Shown: positions 50,878 to 60,211 of the stretch, piece after piece
Position numbering within the stretch: the first letter of the stretch is position 1
Layout: each line of letters opens with the position of its first letter
Source: an uncultured Methanomicrobiales archaeon
Lineage (GTDB): Archaea; Halobacteriota; Methanomicrobia; Methanomicrobiales; Methanospirillaceae
Assembly: GCA_903832665.1 (NCBI GenBank)
Contig: CAILCG010000020.1
Span: 1 to 64,000 of the forward strand
Direction: 5' to 3'
DNA: 64,000 bases
Made by a program: the position numbers and the translations under genes
The notes under the pieces: generated by a model
Seen by the model: the letters and a program-made list of their open reading frames with translations, nothing else
Databases searched by the model: none
What the model was told of the DNA's origin: nothing

Positions 50878-52143
50878 ATGCCGGCCTGGGATAACTACAT
50901 TTTACGGACGATCTGCTCAACCCGTCTGATCTTTGCGATCCTGCTGATTCTCCCGGTGATAGCCTTCCCGGTTCTTGCCGGGCCCGGTATCGCGGGTAGC
51001 GGGAACAGCCCTGCAACGGTCCCTGATGCCATTACCATTACCCCTGAACCGGTCACGGATCCAGGAAGCGTCGAATCACCAGTTCCGGCCAATGCAACAG
51101 CTACACCTGATGGCCTGACCATTGTGGTCAGGGATGCCGGAACCCTGCAAAAACTGGGCGATGCACGGATCTATCTCGATGGCGGATATCGAGGTGACAC
51201 GTCTTCCTCTGAGGGGGCCGGGATACTGGCAATCCCGGATATCCGGCCGGGCACCCATACGGTACGGGTGACCCGGACGGGATACAAGGAGATCACCCGG
51301 AAGTTCATGTCTCCCGGGGAACCAACGGTCGTTGTTGATCTCGCGGCCGGGGCCCTGGTATCCCTGAACCCTGACGGTACCCGGGCAGAGGCCATCAATG
51401 TGATCTTTTACCCGTCATCAACCTCCTACTCCTGTAAAGACCATACGAAAATACCGGCACCCGAGTACCTGGAGAATGAGACCCGGTTCAGGTCGGATGT
51501 CCAGAACGTGATCAACAAAACCTACCTGGAGCTCGACCAGGTCACGTCTCCCGCAAATCCACTTCCGTCGGACTACCGGAAGAATTTCAATTTCTATTAC
51601 TATTATGATCCCGCATTCCCGGCTGATGCTTTCTCCGGCTGCGCCGGGAAGGTGCCGGAACAATACTGGAACGAGGTGCCGTTCAGCGATATCACGGTCA
51701 TCCTCTACCCAGGTTACTCTGGAATATCGGCAGATTCCACCTGCCAGCCCACCGGCGGTTTCCAGGATTACGGGCCGGGACGCGCCCTGATGAAAGCGCC
51801 GGCAGACCAGATGGGACTCGTCCGGCATGAAACCGGGCATGCGGTCTTTGGCCTGATCGACACATATTGCGGGACAACCTATTACCGCCAGAACGATCCA
51901 AATCCGAACGTCTGGTCCTCGTCCGATTCCTGCCGGGCCGACGCAGTTATCAATCATCGGGATCCGGACCAGTGCCGGTAGATCACCGGAGCAGGTGCAC
52001 TATCTGCATCCTGTTCCAAAGATTTCTGGCACTGGGATCCCCAGCCGGATGTGATGGCCAACAGTTATGGCGGGAAGTTCGGCGCTGCGGCTACCCAGCG
52101 GATCAATCATGTCCTGTCAAAAGCCGGGGGAGATAGTGCTTGA
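50878..52143 (+). pseudogene. Secreted PEGA-domain / M64-like metallopeptidase, interrupted by one TAG
   Basis: A signal peptide (LIFAILLILPVIAFPVLA) is followed by a PEGA-like carbohydrate/anchor domain (VVRDAGTLQKLGDARIYLDGG, GTHTVRVTRTGYKEI) and a zinc-peptidase domain with HETGHAVFGLIDTYCG (HExGH with a downstream Asp, like the M64/IgA-peptidase type). The frame stops at TAG 51979-51981 after DQCR and continues in frame as ITGAGALSASCSKDFW to a TGA at 52141-52143. That TGA overlaps the TTG start of the next gene (TTGA), strong support for the longer reading frame (421 codons). TGG-to-TAG would restore it. Confidence 0.78.
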
Positions 52144-52775
52144 GGTGGATTACCGTCAGCTGCCTGGTCCTCGTGCTGGCAGGCGTTCTGTGCGTACCGG
52201 CTGCAGGGGCACAGGACTCAGGGTACGGGAAGATCCTCCAGGTTCACTTGAGCCCACTGAGCAGCGGGTATGAGGTGTCTCACGTGGAAGTACGGTACGG
52301 CGAGGCCCCCCATCTCGCGATCCGGAGCGGTAACCTCAAAGGCATTGTTCGGGATGGGAACGGGAAGGAATTACAATCGTTCACGTTTCCGGAACCCGGG
52401 ACCATTCAGGGGGACTTCCTGGGACCGGGGGGAGAGAACAGCCTGACAGGTTTTACCGCACATGCCCCCCGCAGTGACATGACCGTCACCCTCCCGTACC
52501 GGCAGGGCATGCAGCAGTTTACCCTGACCGATACAAGGACCGGGAACGTTCCTGCCCGGGCGGATCTCCATGGTCCGTTCGCTCTGTTCTGTACCGGGTA
52601 TTCCCAGGATCCCGACTGCCTTGCGCTCCAGGCTCCGCCACAAACACCGGTACCGGATTCCATGCCCTGTATTTATACGGGCATGCTCCTTGCAATTGCC
52701 CTGATAATTGCGTCGGGAATTTTTGTCCGGCAGGGGATTGCAGCAGGTCATCGCGCCGGCTATCCCCTTTTTTAA
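52140..52775 (+). CDS. Secreted, membrane-anchored protein of unknown function
   Basis: 211 residues from a TTG start coupled to the upstream peptidase gene. Signal peptide (RWITVSCLVLVLAGVLCVPAAG), a beta-rich outside domain (GYEVSHVEVRYGEAPHL, GFTAHAPRSDMTVTLPY) and a C-terminal membrane helix (YTGMLLAIALIIASGIFV). No family recognised. Its coupling to the peptidase suggests shared work on the cell surface. Confidence 0.7.
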   Translation: MRWITVSCLVLVLAGVLCVPAAGAQDSGYGKILQVHLSPLSSGYEVSHVEVRYGEAPHLAIRSGNLKGIVRDGNGKELQSFTFPEPGTIQGDFLGPGGENSLTGFTAHAPRSDMTVTLPYRQGMQQFTLTDTRTGNVPARADLHGPFALFCTGYSQDPDCLALQAPPQTPVPDSMPCIYTGMLLAIALIIASGIFVRQGIAAGHRAGYPLF

Positions 52776-52971
52776 GACATTTTTTTGAGTCTCTTTATTT
52801 ATGGCCGGGACGGTCTGCACGCGTATCACAGGGTTCCTCCCGATCAGGCCGGGCATTATCGCGGGTTTGAAATGTTCTCCAGATTAAGGACGTACGTGTT
52901 TTGTGTATCCCCCCGCAGTGATGATGGGTGCATGAACAGAGATAACCGGCCTGAAGGATCGCAAACGAAAC

Positions 52972-53349
52972 CTAGTAACACTGTTTGCCCATCACCACGC
53001 CACGAATCCCGCCCCGGGGCTCTTTGACATCCCCGCTGTACCGGGGTATCATGTGACAGTGGCAGTACATCACGGTCTGCCCCGCCACTTCGCCGGTATT
53101 GAACCCGATGTTGTACCCGGCGGGGTGGAAATTTTCCTCAACGATCACCCGGCAGTCATCGATAAGGATGAACAGTGCCAGTCGCTCATCGGCCGTCAGC
53201 GTGAAGAGATTGGGAGTATGCCGGTAGGGGAGCACGAGCAGGTGGCCCTTGCTGGCGGGAAAACGATCCCAGCGGGCATAGCAGAGCTCATTTTTTGCAA
53301 CAATATCATCCGCAAAGGGCTTGCAGAACGGGCATTTCGGGGGTTCCAT
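52972..53349 (-). CDS. HIT-family protein with an altered triad
   Basis: 125 residues from ATG 53349 (MEPPKCPFCKPFADDI). CxxC at the N-terminus is typical of archaeal HIT proteins. The nucleotide-binding triad normally reads HxHxH; here it is MYCHCHMIPRY, so the first His is Tyr while the other two remain. It probably still binds nucleotides, but hydrolysis may be changed. A decayed second copy lies at 49197. Confidence 0.85.
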   Translation of the reverse strand: MEPPKCPFCKPFADDIVAKNELCYARWDRFPASKGHLLVLPYRHTPNLFTLTADERLALFILIDDCRVIVEENFHPAGYNIGFNTGEVAGQTVMYCHCHMIPRYSGDVKEPRGGIRGVVMGKQCY

Positions 53350-53469
53350 GCAGGATGATTTTTGCCGTTCATCCAATATACGCATTCTTCTTTTGTGCCG
53401 GACCGGGAATTTCCGGCCGAGAGACCGTAAAATTCCTACAATTTAAAAAAAAAGAATCGGTAGTCCGGG

Positions 53470-54408
53470 CTAGTAACCCGGATTGTCCATTGTCCGGGGC
53501 GGCACGAGAGTCCCCACGGCCGTGACACCGGAGATGTTTGCGGCAAAGAAATCTGTACTGTACTTCTGTGCGAGGGTATCACCCGGCTTTTTATCTTCGA
53601 CATAAGAGTACAGGGGCATACCCTTGTACGCGATCTGGGATACGCCATCGGCTCGTGTCACAAACGTGAAATCCTTGGGATCCAGGGAGGACGGGGTGGA
53701 GATAAGGCGGGGACCGAATACCGGGAATTCCGTAAGGCTGTGGCCCACGAGGGTACTGTTCCCCGGGGTATCCTGTATGAAATAGTAGAGCGTCTTGCCG
53801 CTGGCGTCGGTGAGATAGGAACCCCGCTCCGGGGACTGGGCGACAAGGATATACTCAAAGGGTGTGGCCGCGAACCATACCTTGTTCACATTCTCGCCCT
53901 TGACATCGCCGGTCTGGGTATCTGCCTTATAGGTATAAAGCCGCAGGCCATTGTAGGTGATCTGTTTTGTGCCGTCAGCCCGTGCCGAGGTGCCAAAATC
54001 CTTCAGGAAGAGCGGGGACGAGACCTGGATGGTGTCGGTCGAGAAGGCGGGCCACGTATCAGCACAGGTTCCCGTGCAGGCACTCGTCTCACTTCCCACG
54101 ACATCATTTGCGAAATAGTACAGGGTCTTTCCCTTGGCATCAGTGAGGACCTTGCCCAGGGTGGAACCGGCAGTCCCTATGGTATCTGCCCCGGACCTCA
54201 CGTGAGTCTGCAGCGGTTCTGCCGTCACGGTTGCCGGAGAATTCCCGGGTGACGACGCAGGAGGAGTGACGGGGGAGGCAGCCGACGTTGTTGCCATGGG
54301 AGTTACTGTTGAAGTTACCGGAGGCGTAGTTGGCTGCTGTGTGCATCCTGCGATGAAGAGCAAGCCAATGACTGCCAGCACAAAAAGAATACTATGTTGG
54401 GTTTTCAT
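53470..54408 (-). CDS. Lipoprotein with Yx(F/W/Y)xxD repeats (COG4315 type)
   Basis: 312 residues. Lipobox IAGCTQ after a short signal, a Thr/Ser/Pro-rich linker, then two or three repeats built around GKTLYYFANDVVGS / GLRLYTYKADTQTGD / GKTLYYFIQDTPGNS / GMPLYSYVEDKKPGD, each with the Yx(F/W/Y)xxD motif. One unit has CTGTCADTWPAF. These secreted repeats (PF03640) occur in many bacteria and archaea; role unknown. Confidence 0.88.
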   Translation of the reverse strand: MKTQHSILFVLAVIGLLFIAGCTQQPTTPPVTSTVTPMATTSAASPVTPPASSPGNSPATVTAEPLQTHVRSGADTIGTAGSTLGKVLTDAKGKTLYYFANDVVGSETSACTGTCADTWPAFSTDTIQVSSPLFLKDFGTSARADGTKQITYNGLRLYTYKADTQTGDVKGENVNKVWFAATPFEYILVAQSPERGSYLTDASGKTLYYFIQDTPGNSTLVGHSLTEFPVFGPRLISTPSSLDPKDFTFVTRADGVSQIAYKGMPLYSYVEDKKPGDTLAQKYSTDFFAANISGVTAVGTLVPPRTMDNPGY

Positions 54409-54589
54409 ACGTTTACCTGACAGATATCCGCAAAAGAGACGGATACGATAGATGCCATATGATGAAGCCGCATATTTAAAGGCACGTAAGTTGGAAAAAA
54501 TCCGCAGGTTATCTGGAATTTAAGGATCCCGGCTTCGCTTGCAAAAGGACCGGGTAAAGAGTGCTTCTACCGGGTAAAAAAATGTTTTT

Positions 54590-55114
54590 TTAATAATACC
54601 CGCCGCCAACAGCGAAATCATCGAGCACCTTGTAGCGGGTACCCGCTGAGGTCACGAACACCTCGCACCGGTCCTTTCCCTTGGTGCCCGGGACCACAAT
54701 TTCATCACCGGGAAGGGGCTTCTTGCCATCGTTCATCTCAAATTCCTTGTAGGTGCCATCAGCAGAATAGACCCGCATCATGACCTTGTTGACAAAACGC
54801 TCTCCTGGACCTCCCTGGTATTGGAGATGGATCTCGGTGGTGGTGCGATCCTTGGTGAGCAGTACGTTCACCTGCTGATCCGGGGGCATCACCCGGACGA
54901 GTTCGGTGGTGGCCGTGGTCACGGGTTTTGCGGTAGGTACCATAGTAGTAGGGGTTGAGGTGACCGTGACGGTAAACGCCGGTGTTGCCGCGGGAGTTGC
55001 GGGAGCAGGAGTCTCGGAACCGGAGGTGCAGCCTGACGTGAGCACGCACACGATAATCACAAGAAGAAATACCAGGGTTTTTGGATAGTTCATGTCCGGA
55101 GAGTTGTTGTTCAT
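54590..55114 (-). CDS. Predicted lipoprotein
   Basis: 174 residues. Lipobox VLTSGCTS after TLVFLLVIIVCV, a Pro/Thr-rich linker, then a beta domain (VNVLLTKDRTTTEIHLQYQGG, GDEIVVPGTKGKDRCEVFV). A downstream ATG at 55093 is an alternative start. Similar secreted domains occur repeatedly in Methanomicrobiales. Function unknown. Confidence 0.75.
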   Translation of the reverse strand: MNNNSPDMNYPKTLVFLLVIIVCVLTSGCTSGSETPAPATPAATPAFTVTVTSTPTTMVPTAKPVTTATTELVRVMPPDQQVNVLLTKDRTTTEIHLQYQGGPGERFVNKVMMRVYSADGTYKEFEMNDGKKPLPGDEIVVPGTKGKDRCEVFVTSAGTRYKVLDDFAVGGGYY

Positions 55115-55288
55115 TCCTATTTCTGATTTGCGCCTGTCCCAGGAGACAACCTAAACCGGTGATATGGGATTGCTTACGGGGCCGGTCAGGGATGGCAGGA
55201 TGTGATACAAAAATAACCATTACCGACAGGTCCTGACCGGGGAAGTCCGGAAAAATAATGCGAGTGGTGCAGGAGTGTTACCCGGGAT

Positions 55289-56179
55289 TCAACGGGGCAT
55301 TTTTCCCGTCACGGTCGGGTTTTCCGTATGCGAGACCCATTCGGTGAACCCGCCTTCATACATCACCACATCCGGATACCCGAGATACCATTTCAGGACA
55401 AGAAATACGGTAGCGGCAGTCCTGCCGGTACCGCAGGAACAGATGATCGTCTCCTCCGGCGTGATGCCCCGTTCGCGTAAGAGGGCGCGGATCTCGTGCA
55501 CCGGTTTTAAGAGCGTGGGAATTTCCGGATCCATCAGGAACGAGGCCGTGAGGTTGACTGCGCCGGGGATGTGCCCGGGCTTTCTCCACGGGCCCTGACC
55601 CTCGTACCATCCGGCCGGCCGGGTGTCCAGCAGCACCACGTCCTCATGATCCCCGACGCTGACGCATTCTTCGTACCCGATGAAGAGATCGAGGGGTATC
55701 CCGACCGTGAATGCCGATGGGGAGGTCACACCGGAATCAGGTGTCAGGGGAAGACCACGGGCCCTCCACTGCTCGAGCCCGCCATCGAGTATCATCACCC
55801 GGCGGCACCCGTACCGGACCAGCGAGTAGGCAACAAAACCGGCTTCGAGTCCGTCACCGGGAGCCCCCGCCAGGCCGTCTTTCGGCCGGCCTTCGGAATA
55901 CACCACAACGGGACTCTGCTCCCCAAGCCCGAGCGTACGGAAGAGTGCCTGGGCCATCCCGGCGGGAATCCACCGCACCGGAATTCCCCCGATGTGCATC
56001 CGCAGGAGCCCCTCGTGGAGGTATATCGCACCGGGAATGTGTCCGGTAAAATAGGCATGGCTGTTCTGCCGGCAGTCGACCACGATCAGCCCCGTATCGT
56101 GCAGGTGCGCCTCCAGCCACTCCGGGGTGACCCAGCTCACGCCACTGCGATCCGGGTTTTCCGGGTTCGTCCCGCTCAT
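55289..56179 (-). CDS. Thiosulfate sulfurtransferase (tandem rhodanese)
   Basis: About 296 residues from the ATG at 56179 (MSGTNPENPD); a longer frame to 56359 is not needed. Two rhodanese domains: the first (VSWVTPEWLEAHLHDTGLIVVDCR) lacks the catalytic Cys; the second carries it in ETIICSCGTGRTA followed by ATVFLVLKWYLGYPDVVMYEGG. Moves sulfane sulfur to acceptors such as cyanide or thiols. No neighbour explains the sulfur source. Confidence 0.9.
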   Translation of the reverse strand: MSGTNPENPDRSGVSWVTPEWLEAHLHDTGLIVVDCRQNSHAYFTGHIPGAIYLHEGLLRMHIGGIPVRWIPAGMAQALFRTLGLGEQSPVVVYSEGRPKDGLAGAPGDGLEAGFVAYSLVRYGCRRVMILDGGLEQWRARGLPLTPDSGVTSPSAFTVGIPLDLFIGYEECVSVGDHEDVVLLDTRPAGWYEGQGPWRKPGHIPGAVNLTASFLMDPEIPTLLKPVHEIRALLRERGITPEETIICSCGTGRTAATVFLVLKWYLGYPDVVMYEGGFTEWVSHTENPTVTGKMPR

Positions 56180-56480
56180 GGGACCGGATCCTGCCCCAAG
56201 GTTGTTACCGGACGTTTCATCAGTAACGCTCTTTTTCACCGGAACGGTTATACCTTCCGGCCGGAGCCGGTACCCGGCGATGACCCCGGTATCAACTGGA
56301 TCTGATTCAGGATTTACCCTGGAAACAGGCATTTTACGATAAGGATCCGGATACCGCATCGCTACTCACCTGCCGGAAGAAGAGGAAAGTATTCAGAGGC
56401 AAACCGGGAGTTTCTGCAGGCCGGGTACAAAACAATAACCGGAACGATTATTCCCGTTCGCATTCCACTCTGACGGAAGA

Positions 56481-57359
56481 ATGATTGAACTCCTGGTTCT
56501 CGCGATTGCACCGGCAATCTTTATTGCATGGTACATCTACCGCAAGGACAAGTACGAGCCTGAACCCCTGCATCTCCTCCTCGGGGTCTTTATCCTGGGT
56601 GCCCTTTCGGTGATCCCCGCAAGTATTCTCGAGTACCCGTTTGGGTCCGACATCTTCACATCGGCCGTTATCGCCCCCGTGGTGGAAGAGTGTACGAAAT
56701 TCTCGGTTGTCTTTTTTTTCATGTACCGCAACGCGGAGTTCGACGAGCCCATGGACGGGATCGTCTATGCCGCTGCTGCGGGTCTGGGCTTTGCCACCAT
56801 CGAGAATATCTTCTACGTGCTTGACGGCGGGGTCGCGGTCGGGATCCTCCGGGCGGTGGCCTCGGTCCCGGGCCATGTCATCTTCTCCTGCATCTGGGGA
56901 TTTGCCCTCGGGATTGCAAAGTTCCGCCCGGCATCCCGCAGGGCGGGCATCATTCTTGCGGGGCTCGCCGGCGCGATACTGCTGCACGGGATCTTCAACT
57001 TCAGCCTCGAATATTTTGAAGTGCTGGGCCTGCTGCTGATCCTGGCAGTCATCATCCCGCTCGGCTGGTGGATCACCTGCAGGAATATCCGTTGCGCTCA
57101 CGCGGATCCTGCTTCAGCGTGCTCTGCACTCACCCGGGCAGCCTCCCACGATCCGGCGATAAGTGCACCCATGATGCCATCCAGTGTTACGGGGATGCCC
57201 GGAGGGGGAGGGGTTCTGTCCGTTCCGGAACAGCGGGAGGGTTCCCTGCACTCCGTGTCTCCTCCACCGGGAAAAAGTGAGCGGCATTTCTGCACCTATT
57301 GCGGAGCCCGTATACCGGAGGGGATCCGGTTCTGTGAGAACTGCGGGAAGGAATTGTAA
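56481..57359 (+). CDS. PrsW-like intramembrane protease with C-terminal zinc ribbon
   Basis: 292 residues. About seven helices carry the PrsW/CPBP-type motifs: VVEECTKFS (EExxK), GFATIENIFYV and the His in VPGHVIFSC and LLHGIFNFS. After the membrane part comes a low-complexity linker and a zinc ribbon (HFCTYCGARIPEGIRFCENCGKEL, CxxC twice). Such proteases clip membrane-bound anti-sigma-type proteins; the archaeal substrate is unknown. The zinc-ribbon tail may bind it. Confidence 0.85.
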   Translation: MIELLVLAIAPAIFIAWYIYRKDKYEPEPLHLLLGVFILGALSVIPASILEYPFGSDIFTSAVIAPVVEECTKFSVVFFFMYRNAEFDEPMDGIVYAAAAGLGFATIENIFYVLDGGVAVGILRAVASVPGHVIFSCIWGFALGIAKFRPASRRAGIILAGLAGAILLHGIFNFSLEYFEVLGLLLILAVIIPLGWWITCRNIRCAHADPASACSALTRAASHDPAISAPMMPSSVTGMPGGGGVLSVPEQREGSLHSVSPPPGKSERHFCTYCGARIPEGIRFCENCGKEL

Positions 57360-57466
57360 GGGAGATGATCCGGATACCCGGAACAGAAGGTCCTTAGCGT
57401 CAAAAGGAAACGACACCGCGAAAACAGGATAAAACAAAAAAATTCTATAAATTTTTTTCTCGGAAA

Positions 57467-59293
57467 TTAGTCAAACTCCCGGAACAACGCCGGGTTCTGC
57501 CGGCGGATCCACCAGCGCCGGACGAGCAGCCAGCCCCCAATAAACCCGACACCGGTAATCCCAACCAGGACAATGATCGTGACTGGAAAGCCGGTATCCG
57601 GTGCGGAGGGAGCCTGGGGTGCCAGGGTCCTGCTGGCAGCCGGGCCGGATGCACCAGATACTGCGGGCCCAGTTCCTGATGATTTTACCAGCTCGTCAGA
57701 GACCGGTACATGAGATGATGCAGTTGCGGCGGGCAAGCCCGCTGAGCCGGATGCCTGCCCAGTGATCGCGAACCGCGAGAGCCCGGGACTTGAGGCGGTG
57801 AACCAGAGCTGGCCGTTTATGGACCTTACCAGACGGGTGGGAAGAGCCTGCCAGGTGCCCCCGACACGGTGATACATCACCACATCCCCAGGGGTGAGCA
57901 GGTGCTCGTCCAGCCATGACTGCGGAACGACAAAGCTGATCTCTGCCCCGGTGATCACGCCGTACCGGGCCGGCGTGATATCCAGGTACTGGTACACGAT
58001 CCCGGGGGGTAACGGGATATCCAGCCCGGGCCCGGGAGCTTCAGTTGCCGTTATAATTATATCTCCATTGCCGGTACCGGTCACCACGATACTGGAGACG
58101 GGGGTTCTGCCACCCACATTGACCGGGACCGTCCCGGATGCCTGTTGCGTCCCGGGAAGTGACGGATCATTATTCCCGGAGTCCGAAGTGCCTCCAGAGT
58201 TCAGGAATGTCGGGGTACTGGTAGGCACCGTGGTCGGGACAATTGGCGTTACATACGTGAAAGCCCCTGTCCCGGTCGCTGCTCCTCCACCAGTAGTGAC
58301 AACAACATTGACGGCCACGGCCGCATGGGCCGGCGTAGTTGCCGTGATCCGGGTGTCTGAGGCAACAACGATTGTGCCGGCGTTGATGCCGTCAAAGGTT
58401 ACCGTACTGGCCCCGGTAAATCCCGTTCCGGTGATGGTAACGGGTGTGCCCCCAACAGTCGTGCCGGTGATGGGAGCGATACTGGAGAAGGTTGGGATCG
58501 GAACCGTGAGGGTTACGATGATAGCTCCGGAGGTAGCCGTCAACACGGTATCACTGGTCGTGATAGTCCGGGTGCCAAGGGTTGACAGGGTGGCAGAGAA
58601 TGTATGGATCCCTGCATCTGCGCCGGTGAATGAATAACTTCCCGGCAAGATTGCAGCACTGTCCGAACTGGTGAAATGGACGTTCCCTCGGTATCCGGTT
58701 GCGGTGTTCCCGTACGCGTCCAGCGCTTTTACGATTACACTGAAAGGGTTTCCCGTGCCGACAAGTCCCGGTGCGGTGACGACCAGGGATGCTGCTGAGG
58801 CGGGGCTGACCGTGACCGCTCCGGAAATCCCGGCAGTTTTCAGCGTGGCCGTGAAGGTGTGGGCTCCCGCATCTGCACCCGTGAAGGTATAGTCAGCCGG
58901 CAGGACTGCCGCACCATCTGTTCCCGAAAAGACCACGGTACCGGTATAGCCGGTTACCGGGTTGTTACCGCTGTCGAGCGCTGTCACGATACAGGAGACG
59001 GTATTGCCGGCAGTTACCGGCGAGGGCGTGGGGGTGGAGACGGCAAAGTGCGTTGCGGGGGCCGGCAGGGTAAAGGAGAAGACCGAGCTGCTGCCGGTGC
59101 CGCTGTAGATGATGAATCCGTCAGGGCTCACCGCGAGGGCGGAGATGTTCTTGTTCCCAAGACCGGTGGCAAAGGGGCCGTTCGTTGTCCAGGTGCCGGT
59201 GCCGGCCTGGACACTGCCACAGAGTGCGGCAAGAATGAGCAGGCATGCCATGAATCGCCGGAGTGAGAAGACCGGGGGTTGGTTCCGGATCAT
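57467..59293 (-). CDS. Surface protein with invasin/IPT-TIG repeats and PGF-pre-PGF domain
   Basis: 608 residues. Signal peptide (CLLILAALCGSVQAG), a short BNR-like repeat, two filamin/Big-like repeats (NPVTGYTGTVVFSGTDGAA, NTATGYRGNVHFTSSDSAA), an IPT/TIG domain (ITGTTVGGTPVTITGTGFTGAST), a PGF-pre-PGF domain (YLDITPARYGVITGAEISFV, VMYHRVGGTWQALPT, SPGLSRFAITG) and a C-terminal helix (VTIIVLVGITGVGFIGGWLLV) before a basic tail. A membrane-anchored surface adhesin or envelope protein. Follows the next gene without a gap. Confidence 0.88.
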   Translation of the reverse strand: MIRNQPPVFSLRRFMACLLILAALCGSVQAGTGTWTTNGPFATGLGNKNISALAVSPDGFIIYSGTGSSSVFSFTLPAPATHFAVSTPTPSPVTAGNTVSCIVTALDSGNNPVTGYTGTVVFSGTDGAAVLPADYTFTGADAGAHTFTATLKTAGISGAVTVSPASAASLVVTAPGLVGTGNPFSVIVKALDAYGNTATGYRGNVHFTSSDSAAILPGSYSFTGADAGIHTFSATLSTLGTRTITTSDTVLTATSGAIIVTLTVPIPTFSSIAPITGTTVGGTPVTITGTGFTGASTVTFDGINAGTIVVASDTRITATTPAHAAVAVNVVVTTGGGAATGTGAFTYVTPIVPTTVPTSTPTFLNSGGTSDSGNNDPSLPGTQQASGTVPVNVGGRTPVSSIVVTGTGNGDIIITATEAPGPGLDIPLPPGIVYQYLDITPARYGVITGAEISFVVPQSWLDEHLLTPGDVVMYHRVGGTWQALPTRLVRSINGQLWFTASSPGLSRFAITGQASGSAGLPAATASSHVPVSDELVKSSGTGPAVSGASGPAASRTLAPQAPSAPDTGFPVTIIVLVGITGVGFIGGWLLVRRWWIRRQNPALFREFD

Positions 59294-60211
59294 TTATGGC
59301 AACCCGGAGTTCTGCACGTCCCAGCTGGTGCAGGAGTCCGTGCTGGCAAAGACCCCGGACTCGGTGCCGGCATAGAGTTTTCCCGTGGGACTGGTAACGA
59401 GCGAGAGCACGTTGAGGTTCGCGAGATTGGTGTTGGTGCAGGCACTCCACCCGACACCGTTGTTCATGCTCTTGTATACGCCTCCGCCGTACGTTGCGGC
59501 AAAGAGCCTGGTGCTGTCACCGGGTTTGATGACAAGGGCCTTGATCCGTGCATTGGCCGGCACCAGTGTCGCAGCTGCCCATGAGCCGCCGCTGGTGGTA
59601 CTCCGGTAGATGCCTTTTCCATCCACCCCAGCAAAGAGCGTGGATGGGGTTACGGGATCGACAAGGAGGCTGCTGACCGCGGTGGTGCCGGTGCCGGCGA
59701 GGCTTGTGGTCAGCGGGGCAGCGGCCGGGACAGTGGTGACGGTGAGCACGGCATTGCGGCTGCCGGTATCAGCCGGGGTGAAGGTGATGGCAACCGTGCA
59801 TCTCGCATTCTTGGCAATGACTGCCCCCGCTGCGCAGGTCCCTCCCCGGTTGAATTCACTTCCCTGGGGACCGCTCATCGTGATGGTCCCGAGAGTCATG
59901 GCCTGGTTTGCCGTGATGGTGAGAGTCTGGACCCATCCGGTGGAACCCAGGGTGACCGGGCCGAAATCGATGGAGTCCGGAGTCATTGTCGTATTGCTGA
60001 TCCCTGCTAATTTTGCTGAAAGTTCAGCATTCGCAGTCTCCAAAGTTCCCTTATCTACGTTGCAGATATGAAGGTCATCATACGTTATACCCAGTTCGCG
60101 CTGACAATTCCTGAGATCTCCTGCACAATCAGCCTGCACCAGAGGGACTGCGAAGGCGACGAACAGCAGGACGAGCAGCAGGAACCTGATCGAGCGGGCG
60201 GGCGTTTTCAT
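59294..60211 (-). CDS. Secreted protein with ASH-type and BNR/sortilin-like repeats
   Basis: About 305 residues from ATG 60211 with GGGGGAAC before it. Signal peptide (IRFLLLVLLFVAFAVPLVQA), a short coiled-coil (DLRNCQRELGITYDDLH), a choice-of-anchor/ASH beta domain (SIDFGPVTLGSTGWVQTLT, TCAAGAVIAKNARCTVAITFTP), then two BNR-like repeats (LFAGVDGKGIYRSTTSGGSW, LFAATYGGGVYKSMNNGVGW). Its stop TAA touches the ATG of the surface protein downstream (TAAATG). The BNR theme carries on at the start of that protein, so the two likely derive from, or act as, one surface unit. Confidence 0.82.
   Translation of the reverse strand: MKTPARSIRFLLLVLLFVAFAVPLVQADCAGDLRNCQRELGITYDDLHICNVDKGTLETANAELSAKLAGISNTTMTPDSIDFGPVTLGSTGWVQTLTITANQAMTLGTITMSGPQGSEFNRGGTCAAGAVIAKNARCTVAITFTPADTGSRNAVLTVTTVPAAAPLTTSLAGTGTTAVSSLLVDPVTPSTLFAGVDGKGIYRSTTSGGSWAAATLVPANARIKALVIKPGDSTRLFAATYGGGVYKSMNNGVGWSACTNTNLANLNVLSLVTSPTGKLYAGTESGVFASTDSCTSWDVQNSGLP

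Noticed and set aside
51979-51981. TAG codons read as pyrrolysine throughout
   Set aside because: TAG is the natural stop of putP, the HIT gene and the surface protein at 37975, and no pyl genes are visible here; single TGG-to-TAG changes explain the in-frame cases more simply.
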